Assembly: GCA_029242295.1 (NCBI GenBank)
Contig: JAQWUF010000026.1
Span: 1-5,082 of the forward strand
Length of the DNA stretch: 5,082 nucleotides
From: UBA2040 sp002332715
GTDB taxonomy: Bacteria; Bacteroidota; Bacteroidia; Flavobacteriales_D; Crocinitomicaceae
Reading direction: 5' to 3'
The notes under the pieces are model-generated. The model saw only the letters and a program-made list of their open reading frames with translations, had not been told where the DNA came from and made no database searches. The position numbers were made by a program, and so were the translations under genes. Shown piece after piece: positions 1-5,082 of the stretch (its first letter is position 1; each line of letters starts with the position of its first letter).

Positions 1-20
1 CAGAACACATTTTTATACAT

Positions 21-54
21 AAAAAAAGTCCTGATCAAATGACCAGGACTTTTT
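21..54 (-). terminator. Intrinsic terminator of secDF, probably bidirectional
   Basis: On the minus strand, about 20 bases past the secDF stop, GTCCTGGTC and GATCAGGAC form a 9-bp stem with one G·U wobble, closed by an ATTT loop (plus-strand arms 28-36 and 41-49). The stem is flanked by A-runs and T-runs that could lengthen it by about 5 A-T pairs. A run of seven T follows on the minus strand (27 down to 21). On the plus strand the hairpin is followed by five T (50-54), so it could also stop a convergent transcript entering from the left. Confidence 0.9.
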
Positions 55-72
55 AAATTTCTATCTGATATT

Positions 73-3000
73 TTATGCTTTAATCTTTTTAGAAAGATCA
101 ATCAACAATGGTGTTGCAATACATAAACTTGAGTAAGTTCCAACGATTACACCTACCAATAAGGCAAATATAAATCCTTTAATTGCAGCTCCTCCAAAGA
201 TGAAGATGATTAATAACACCATAAAGGTTGTCATGGATGTGTTAATCGTTCTAGACAAGGTTGAATTCAACGCTGAGTTAATTACTTCACCATCGTCTTT
301 ACCTGCTTTCTTTACACCCATTTTCTCTCTAATTCTATCGAAGACAATTACCGTATCATTAATAGAGTATCCAATAACTGTTAGAATCGCAGCGATAAAC
401 GCTTGATCGATATCCATATTGAATGGTAAGATGTTGTGGAATATTGCAAAACACGCCAATACTAATATAACATCATGCAACATGGCCAATACAGCGCCAG
501 TTGAATATTGCCATGAACCAAATCGCATTAGGATATAGGCAAAGATGATGATCATGGAAAGTAAAATCGCAATGAACGACGATGTTTTTAACTCAGTAGA
601 GATTGTCGGTGATACGTTTCTCGATTCCTGAATATCAAATCCACCTAATTTAGATTTACTCGCTTCCAAACCTTCTGTCAATTTTTCTTTAACAGATGCA
701 GTTGTCGCAGCATCCTCTTTTCCTAATTTGTAGTTGGTTGTAATTTCAACAAAGAAGTTACTCGATTTCGTTTTCAACTCAACAGATGAAGGTTTTCCAT
801 CTTCAACAAAGACTTTTCTAAGATTTGATTTCACATAATCTAAGTTTCCTTTCGCCGATTGTTCAAACTTAACACCGAAGGTGCGACCTCCAGAGAATTC
901 AACACTTGGTGTCAATCCTTTCGTCACTAAACTAATAATTCCAATTACTACCAATGTACCTGAAATCATGTAGTATAATTTTCTTTTTCCAACGAAGTTG
1001 ATGTTCAATTTTTTGAAAGCACCTTTTGTCATCTTCGTATCGAACTCGATAGTTTTGCCTTTTTTCAAATGACGAAGGATAATCAAACGTGTTATTACCA
1101 AGGCAGCAAAAACAGATGTGAAAATACCTATGATTAAGGTAGTTGCAAAAGATTCAATTGGTCCTGAACCAAACACCTTCAATACAATTGCAGTCAATAA
1201 GGTAGTTACGTTGGCATCAATAATTGAAGACAATGCTTTCTTGTACCCTGTGTCGATTGCGCTAGCCAAATCTTTACCATCTGCTTGTTCTTCACGAATA
1301 CGCTCAAAGATTAGTACATTGGCATCGACCGCCATACCAATAGTCAAAACGATACCTGCCAAACCTGCAAGTGTCAATACCGCTCCAAATGAAGCAAGTG
1401 ACCCGAAAATGAACAAGATATTCATCGCCAATGCGATATCCGCTACCAAACCTGCTCTTCCATAATAGAAGAACATGTAGGCAAACACAATCAAAAGTGC
1501 TATACCAAATGATACCAAACCTGCTTTTGAATTGTCTGCTCCAATTGTTGGTCCAACTTTCGTTTGTTCCTTAATTGCCAATTTAGCTGGAAGTGCTCCA
1601 CCATTCAACAAACCGCTCAAGGCATTTGCTTCTTCGATTGTGAAGTTTCCTGAGATTTCAGTTGAACCACCATTAATAGCCGAATTTACTCTAGGTGCGC
1701 TATAAACAACACCGTCCATTGTAATTGCTACAAGACGCCCCACATTCTCAGAAGTCATTTGTGACCATCTATCCGATCCATCAGGTGTCATTGTCAAGTT
1801 AACTGTAACCGTTGCATCTTCATTGTTAAACCCAGTAGAAGCTTTATCGATGTCCGTTCCACCGACTAAGGCTTTTCCTGATTCAGGAATTTTAATTCCA
1901 TATAATGTATACGCCAATATTTTTCCGTCAGCATCCAATAATTCTGGCTCTGCAGACCACATGAATTTCAAATCTTCTGGAAAAACCGACATGATGTCTT
2001 CTCTTTCTAAGAATGCATCTACAGCTGCTCTGTCAGAAACAGTTGCATAACCAACTGTGAACTCATTGTATCCTTTTACTAAATCTTCTAAACTCTTTTT
2101 CCCTTTTTTCGATTCTTTTTCAGCACCACCCATCAAATCATCTAATGTTGACTTTTTAGTTGAATCAGGTTTTGCAGTCGTTTTTGTTGTATCAGCTTCT
2201 TTTGCCAATTCTTCTAAAGACATTTCAGAATTCTTGGACATTTCCACAGCTTGTTGCCATCCGCTTGCCAAATCTGCAGTTTGGTATGTTTCAAAGAACT
2301 CCAAATTTGCTGATTTACCGATTGTATTCAATACTGTTTCCTCATCTTGCACACCTGGCAATTCAACATACAATCTGTTGTTAGCTGGATCTTTTTGGAT
2401 GTTTGGTTGCGCAACACCGAATTGATTGATACGACGTGTCAAAATCAACTCTACATTATCGATTGAGGCAGCAACTTGCTCTTTCAAGAACTTGATTACT
2501 TCTTCGTCAGTCGATTTCATGCCCAATTCTTCGATATCGGCAATGGCAAATGCTTTTACCAATTTCGTAGAACCATTTTTCAATCTATATTGAGCAACAA
2601 AAATGTCAATAAAGTCACCTCCATCTCTTTCGTAGATTGCCGATGCACTTTCGTACGGTTTTTTGAAAATTAAATCTCTTTCACTACGCGCAAAATTCTT
2701 AATCAAATCCGGAATTGAAACTTCCATTGTGATAGCCATACCACCAACTAAATCGAGTCCAAAAGCTAAACTTCTTTTCTTTACTTGAGAAAAAGTTGAA
2801 CCAAAAATTGGATAAACCGCAGTTTCCGCTTTTTCTTTCAACAATTGATTTACGTACGCTGCTTGAGCAATCTCACCAGCGTCAGCCTTGTCGAAATAAA
2901 CAGTAACTCCATTTGGTAAAATTGCTTTGTTGCTATCGTCTTTAGCTGCTAATTTTCTTAGGTCCTCCACCATCGTTTTCGCGGTGTTGTTCGCCTTGTT

Positions 3001-3096
3001 TTCAACTTTATTTGAAACCCAAGTAAATGATAATTGATAGACACAAATTATCGTTAGTAAGATGGTTAGAAACCAGAAAAATCCTTTATTACGCAT
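73..3096 (-). CDS. secDF: Protein translocase subunit SecDF (fused SecD-SecF)
   Basis: This is a fused SecD-SecF inner-membrane protein of 1007 residues. In this family the protein works with SecYEG and uses the proton motive force to pull exported proteins through on the periplasmic side. The SecD half has a membrane helix at about residues 6-28, the conserved FGLDLVGGM motif at 112-120, a large periplasmic P1 domain with VELPGV at 244-249, then five helices between about 525 and 673. GMAVDANVLIFERIREE (587-603) carries the membrane aspartate D591, matching the proton-pathway aspartate of the family. A cytoplasmic linker (about 674-706) joins the SecF half, which has a helix at 708-725, SVEFSGG at 731-737, a periplasmic domain, and five helices from 840 to 997. 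SINDTVIVFDRIRE (911-924) holds the second key aspartate, D914. Residues about 292-342 form a Lys/Thr/acidic insertion in P1; such insertions are usual in Bacteroidota SecDF. The ATG is followed directly by a positively charged N-terminus and helix, and a promoter lies just upstream. The frame is intact and the identification is very secure. Confidence 0.98.
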   Translation of the reverse strand: MRNKGFFWFLTILLTIICVYQLSFTWVSNKVENKANNTAKTMVEDLRKLAAKDDSNKAILPNGVTVYFDKADAGEIAQAAYVNQLLKEKAETAVYPIFGSTFSQVKKRSLAFGLDLVGGMAITMEVSIPDLIKNFARSERDLIFKKPYESASAIYERDGGDFIDIFVAQYRLKNGSTKLVKAFAIADIEELGMKSTDEEVIKFLKEQVAASIDNVELILTRRINQFGVAQPNIQKDPANNRLYVELPGVQDEETVLNTIGKSANLEFFETYQTADLASGWQQAVEMSKNSEMSLEELAKEADTTKTTAKPDSTKKSTLDDLMGGAEKESKKGKKSLEDLVKGYNEFTVGYATVSDRAAVDAFLEREDIMSVFPEDLKFMWSAEPELLDADGKILAYTLYGIKIPESGKALVGGTDIDKASTGFNNEDATVTVNLTMTPDGSDRWSQMTSENVGRLVAITMDGVVYSAPRVNSAINGGSTEISGNFTIEEANALSGLLNGGALPAKLAIKEQTKVGPTIGADNSKAGLVSFGIALLIVFAYMFFYYGRAGLVADIALAMNILFIFGSLASFGAVLTLAGLAGIVLTIGMAVDANVLIFERIREEQADGKDLASAIDTGYKKALSSIIDANVTTLLTAIVLKVFGSGPIESFATTLIIGIFTSVFAALVITRLIILRHLKKGKTIEFDTKMTKGAFKKLNINFVGKRKLYYMISGTLVVIGIISLVTKGLTPSVEFSGGRTFGVKFEQSAKGNLDYVKSNLRKVFVEDGKPSSVELKTKSSNFFVEITTNYKLGKEDAATTASVKEKLTEGLEASKSKLGGFDIQESRNVSPTISTELKTSSFIAILLSMIIIFAYILMRFGSWQYSTGAVLAMLHDVILVLACFAIFHNILPFNMDIDQAFIAAILTVIGYSINDTVIVFDRIREKMGVKKAGKDDGEVINSALNSTLSRTINTSMTTFMVLLIIFIFGGAAIKGFIFALLVGVIVGTYSSLCIATPLLIDLSKKIKA
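2071..2223 (-). repeat. Three short S/T-L-[ED]-[ED]-L motifs in the SecD periplasmic insertion
   Basis: SecDF residues 292-342 contain three similar short motifs: SLEELAKE at 293-300, TLDDLMGG at 317-324 and SLEDLVKG at 335-342. The second and third are each preceded by a Lys-Lys pair (KKSTLDD and KKSLEDL). Thr/Lys/Ser-rich, low-complexity linkers lie between them. They are degenerate at the protein level and not an obvious DNA tandem repeat. The segment sits in the P1 periplasmic domain, between the VELPGV region and the rest of the head. Its composition suggests a flexible, exposed loop; any binding role is inference. Confidence 0.6.
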
Positions 3097-3131
3097 GTTC
3101 GTATGATCCGTTTATTTATATTTCAAGGGGG

Positions 3132-3162
3132 CAAATATAGAGTTTACCGCCAACAATATCAA
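3132..3162 (-). promoter_or_regulatory. Bacteroidota-type sigma-A promoter of secDF
   Basis: Read on the minus strand, TATATTTG (plus 3132-3139) matches the TAnnTTTG -7 box of Bacteroidota exactly. A TTG (plus 3160-3162) lies 20 bases upstream, fitting the TTG-N17-23-TAnnTTTG pattern described for Flavobacterium. The box ends 35 bases before the secDF ATG, giving a 5' leader of about 30 bases with no clear Shine-Dalgarno sequence. The DNA upstream of the TTG (about 3163-3220) is rich in A and T tracts, which could act like an UP element; that part is inference. Confidence 0.75.
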
Positions 3163-3250
3163 TAAATAACAAAGGTTTTGCGTTTTTTATTTGTAGAGAA
3201 AAATTTATTGATTTCTTTTGGTTCAAAAAACAGCTCTAAATACACCGAAA

Positions 3251-3279
3251 TAAAGGCTTCTAGTGAGAATATACCTTTA
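3251..3279 (-). terminator. Weak hairpin after the MORN gene, possible terminator
   Basis: Starting 7 bases past the MORN gene stop codon, the minus strand can fold TAAAGG (plus 3274-3279) onto CCTTTA (plus 3251-3256). An inner TTCT/AGAA stem with a CACT loop sits inside, separated by a small internal loop (TATA opposite G). Only a short T stretch (TTTATTT, including the stem end) follows, so this is a poor match to an intrinsic terminator. It is the only hairpin I see in the 190-base spacer between the MORN gene and secDF. If it is not functional, some operon transcription may read into secDF. Confidence 0.35.
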
Positions 3280-3286
3280 AAATGAA

Positions 3287-4039
3287 CTATTCGTTGGGAT
3301 TAATCCCTTTTTCTTTCATTTGCTTCATGAGTAATTTCAGATCTCTTCCTATCTTCATGGTACCTTTATAGAAATAGACCTTGTTGATTTCTTTGCCTGT
3401 TTCGTCATGCGCTGTGCACCACCCGTGTTTTACTCCATTTTTGTAACGCGAAAAAGAAAGAAGCTTACCATTTGGCTGGTATTCCGACCATTCGCCATGT
3501 CTTTTGTTGTTCAGGTAATTTCCTTTGACTTTAACTATTCCGATATCGAACAACTCCGTATACTCACCTTCCAACTTTCCCTCAGCATAAGTCATTTGCG
3601 CCATGATACGTATCGACTTATCGCTCAATTCTTCTGGAACGAAGTAAATTACTTTTATTCCATTTAGAACATCTTGCACGTATGTTTCTTTGTAACTAAT
3701 TCTTCCTGAGGGACCAAAATTCAACCAAACAGAATCCTTTTTCATGTTTTTATAAATTCCGTACGACAGAACTTCGGCATTCTCGTGATAAAAAAATGCT
3801 TCGGAACGATTATCAGATTCATCATGAATTATAACTGCCTTTAATTTTGTGCTTGGGTAATAGTAAAAGAACTTTCCGACTGGTTTATCATCCTTGAAAG
3901 TGCCACTATATTCTAGCGCTTTACTCTTCGGATATGTTTTTTGCCAAGGACCTTGTTTTCTGCCTTTTGCATCAGTAGTGTTCTGCCCGAACAAACCTAC
4001 TGACAGGACTAATGCCACGATAAATGATAAATATTTCAT
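3287..4039 (-). CDS. Secreted MORN_2/YwqK-like repeat protein
   Basis: This is a 250-residue protein with an N-terminal signal peptide: M-K-Y, then a hydrophobic run at 4-17, with likely cleavage near Gly18-Gln19. It is therefore probably periplasmic or surface-exposed. After it come MORN_2-like repeats, the pattern G-x-W/F-x-x-Y-x-x-x-G-x-L followed by a turn. Clear copies are near 30-67 (QGPWQKTYPKSKAL; VGKFFYYYPSTKLK), 102-117 (DSVWLNFGPSGRISYK), 153-172, 181-200 (HGEWSEYQPNGKLLSFSRY) and 205-222 (HGWCTAHDETGKEI). The basic tail (225-250) lacks the repeat. Such proteins are often labelled YwqK-family antitoxins, but no toxin gene is visible here and that label says little about function. 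In this setting a structural or binding role at the cell envelope is equally plausible. The ATG lies 3 bases after the phosphatase stop, which suggests co-transcription and perhaps coupled translation. The signal peptide supports this start. Fold assignment is fairly sure; function is unknown. Confidence 0.85.
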   Translation of the reverse strand: MKYLSFIVALVLSVGLFGQNTTDAKGRKQGPWQKTYPKSKALEYSGTFKDDKPVGKFFYYYPSTKLKAVIIHDESDNRSEAFFYHENAEVLSYGIYKNMKKDSVWLNFGPSGRISYKETYVQDVLNGIKVIYFVPEELSDKSIRIMAQMTYAEGKLEGEYTELFDIGIVKVKGNYLNNKRHGEWSEYQPNGKLLSFSRYKNGVKHGWCTAHDETGKEINKVYFYKGTMKIGRDLKLLMKQMKEKGINPNE

Positions 4040-4042
4040 CTT

Positions 4043-4591
4043 TTAATTCTTCTCTTTTGTTAATTCAATCGCCATTTCTTGAAGCGAAATGAAATTCATA
4101 TCAGCTACAACGCCAATAGGCTCTTTCGTTACAATACGAGCAGTTTTCATGCCAAGATTTTTCCCAAATCGTATGTCCGAATCGGTATCACCCACCATTA
4201 TGCTTTTCGAAAAATCGATTTCTGGAAAATCAATCTTTGCTTCCAGCGCCATGTCTGGTTTCGGTTTTCGCGTATTATTTGGATCGTCAGCAAACTCAGG
4301 TGCAAAATAAATTGCATCTACGTGGGTGCCGATTTCCATTAATTGTTCTTGCATGTACTTGTGAACGAGTTGCAAACTGCACTTACTTACGATACCTTTC
4401 GCCACTCCTTGTTGATTCGTAACAACTATGATTCTTGCAAATATGGTTCTGAAAACTCGAATGGCTTCTGGGACTTTGTCGAGGAAAATGAATTCTTCAG
4501 TCGAATTTACATATCCACCAAAAATCCGCTCATTGATAACACCATCTCGGTCTAAAAAAAGGGTCCAAGACTTATCAATCTTGAATTCCAT
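4043..4591 (-). CDS. HAD-IIIA family phosphatase, GmhB/histidinol-phosphatase-like
   Basis: This 182-residue protein is a cytoplasmic phosphatase of the haloacid dehalogenase superfamily, nearest in layout to GmhB (heptose bisphosphate phosphatase) and HisB-type histidinol phosphatases. All four HAD motifs are visible: motif I DRDGVIN at 14-20 (nucleophile D14, acid/base D16), motif II VVTNQQGVAKG at 56-66 (T58), the basic motif III RKPKPDM at 108-114, and motif IV VGDTDSDI at 133-140 (D135, D139, for Mg2+). The length fits a minimal HAD-IIIA enzyme without a large cap. The loop before motif III, residues 96-107, has no Cys or His, whereas typical GmhB carries a zinc site there; the only cysteine is C71. 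Substrate therefore cannot be assigned. The start overlaps the glycosyltransferase stop by one base, which points to translational coupling and a shared role in sugar-phosphate or lipid-linked sugar metabolism (inference). The start is well placed, 13 residues before the catalytic aspartate. Confidence 0.9.
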   Translation of the reverse strand: MEFKIDKSWTLFLDRDGVINERIFGGYVNSTEEFIFLDKVPEAIRVFRTIFARIIVVTNQQGVAKGIVSKCSLQLVHKYMQEQLMEIGTHVDAIYFAPEFADDPNNTRKPKPDMALEAKIDFPEIDFSKSIMVGDTDSDIRFGKNLGMKTARIVTKEPIGVVADMNFISLQEMAIELTKEKN

Positions 4592-4593
4592 TA
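4589..4593 (-). other. TAATG stop-start overlap between glycosyltransferase and phosphatase
   Basis: On the minus strand the glycosyltransferase stop TAA and the phosphatase start ATG share one base (TAATG). No Shine-Dalgarno sequence stands out before this ATG, so re-initiation by ribosomes ending on the upstream gene is the likely way it is translated. That mechanism is inferred; the overlap itself is seen. Confidence 0.8.
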
Positions 4594-5082
4594 CAATTCT
4601 TTTTCGATTAGATACACATTTCGGTTTGAAGAAGTTCGCCCAATTAATTCAGCGACAAATCCCGCTAAGAAAAACTGAACGCCCAAGATCATCGAGGTCA
4701 AGCAAATGTAAAACTCAGTTCTATCCGCAATCAGCTTACCTCCCGAAGCGAAGAATAATTTTTGAATGACAAGAAAGAAGATGATTCCAAATCCAATGAT
4801 AAACATTAACGAACCTAGGGCTCCGAAAAAGTGCATAGGTTTTTTTGCGAATTTCCCCATAAATGCCACCGACAATAAGTCAAGTGGGCCATTTAAAAAT
4901 CTATTCAAACCAAACTTGGTAGTCCCGTATTTGCGCGCTTGATGCTCCACAACTTTTTCGCCGATTTTTGAAAACCCAGCATATTTAGCCAGTGGTGGGA
5001 TATAACGGTGCATATCACCGTAAATCTCTATGCTTTTGACAACAGCTTTTTTATATGCTTTCAATCCACAATTAAAATCATG
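4591..5082 (-). CDS. Family 2 glycosyltransferase, polyprenyl-phosphate sugar transferase type (C-terminal part)
   Basis: This is the last 163 codons of a GT2 enzyme; the reading frame stays open to the right edge, so the start and the catalytic GT-A half with its DxD motif lie outside. A TTG at 5062-5064 could be taken as a start, but the frame continues upstream as HDFNCGLKAYKK, which is the conserved D-[FY]-N-C-G-L-K-A-[FY] motif of the DPM1/GtrB/ArnC group, so it is internal. Next come GDMHRYIPPLAKYAGF and HQARKYGTTKFG, the second matching the family's R-x-x-G-x-[ST]-K-[FY]-G element. Two membrane helices follow (visible residues about 84-111 and 124-147), then a short tail ending in NVYLIEKEL. 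Relatives move a sugar from a nucleotide sugar to undecaprenyl phosphate at the inner face of the membrane; the sugar here is unknown. Full length is expected to be roughly 310-320 residues. It is the first visible gene of a tight three-gene run. Family is secure, substrate is not. Confidence 0.92.
   Translation of the reverse strand, partial: HDFNCGLKAYKKAVVKSIEIYGDMHRYIPPLAKYAGFSKIGEKVVEHQARKYGTTKFGLNRFLNGPLDLLSVAFMGKFAKKPMHFFGALGSLMFIIGFGIIFFLVIQKLFFASGGKLIADRTEFYICLTSMILGVQFFLAGFVAELIGRTSSNRNVYLIEKEL

Noticed and set aside
1118..1465. Plus-strand open frame of 115 codons inside secDF
   Set aside because: It lies antisense to the most conserved membrane part of SecD, and its translation looks like a reverse-frame shadow with no recognisable domain.
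2057..2425. Plus-strand open frame of 122 codons inside secDF
   Set aside because: It is antisense to the P1 domain and its Lys-rich insertion, which yields Phe/Ser-rich nonsense on the other strand. No promoter or family match is seen.
73..3096. Possible in-frame artefact or recent fusion of separate secD and secF genes
   Set aside because: Fused SecDF of about this length is normal in Bacteroidota, and the linker between the halves is ordinary, with no sign of a frameshift or lost stop.
3097..3286. Possible small gene, riboswitch or regulatory RNA in the spacer before secDF
   Set aside because: Apart from the promoter and the weak hairpin, the spacer is plain AT-rich sequence. I see no convincing small reading frame or conserved RNA fold.
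4428..4769. Plus-strand open frame of 113 codons across the phosphatase-glycosyltransferase junction
   Set aside because: It runs antisense to two well-supported genes and shows a basic, shadow-like composition without any motif.
3287..5082. Possible defence or toxin-antitoxin system because of the YwqK-like protein
   Set aside because: No nuclease, toxin, NTPase or other effector is encoded nearby, and the visible neighbours are envelope and sugar-metabolism genes.

Overview
The window looks like a chromosomal housekeeping region of a member of the Bacteroidota, probably Flavobacteriia. The grounds are: a fused SecD-SecF protein of about 1000 residues with a periplasmic insertion; a TTG-N20-TATATTTG promoter that fits the Bacteroidota/Flavobacterium pattern (TTG and TAnnTTTG boxes); no clear Shine-Dalgarno sequences before the start codons; AT-rich DNA; and a secreted MORN-type protein of a kind common in this phylum. 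Genus cannot be decided from the sequence alone.

All four genes lie on the minus strand, so transcription runs from the right edge to the left. From right to left they are: (1) the C-terminal half of a family 2 glycosyltransferase of the polyprenyl-phosphate sugar transferase type, cut by the right edge; (2) a HAD-IIIA phosphatase whose ATG overlaps the glycosyltransferase stop by one base (TAATG); (3) a small secreted MORN_2/YwqK-like protein starting 3 bases after the phosphatase; (4) after a 190-base AT-rich spacer holding a weak hairpin and a good promoter, the long secDF gene, closed by a strong, probably bidirectional, intrinsic terminator.

The first three genes are packed tightly enough to be one transcript whose promoter lies beyond the right edge. 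The glycosyltransferase and phosphatase plausibly share a role in making a lipid-linked sugar or sugar phosphate. The MORN protein is an exported partner of unknown role. secDF appears to be an independent unit; its product is a membrane motor that uses the proton gradient to help complete Sec-dependent export.

I see no mobile element, CRISPR array, RNA gene, frameshift or foreign-looking block. The region reads as ordinary core genome. The more interesting details are a triplicated acidic motif in the SecD insertion, and a GmhB-like phosphatase without the zinc-binding cysteines.
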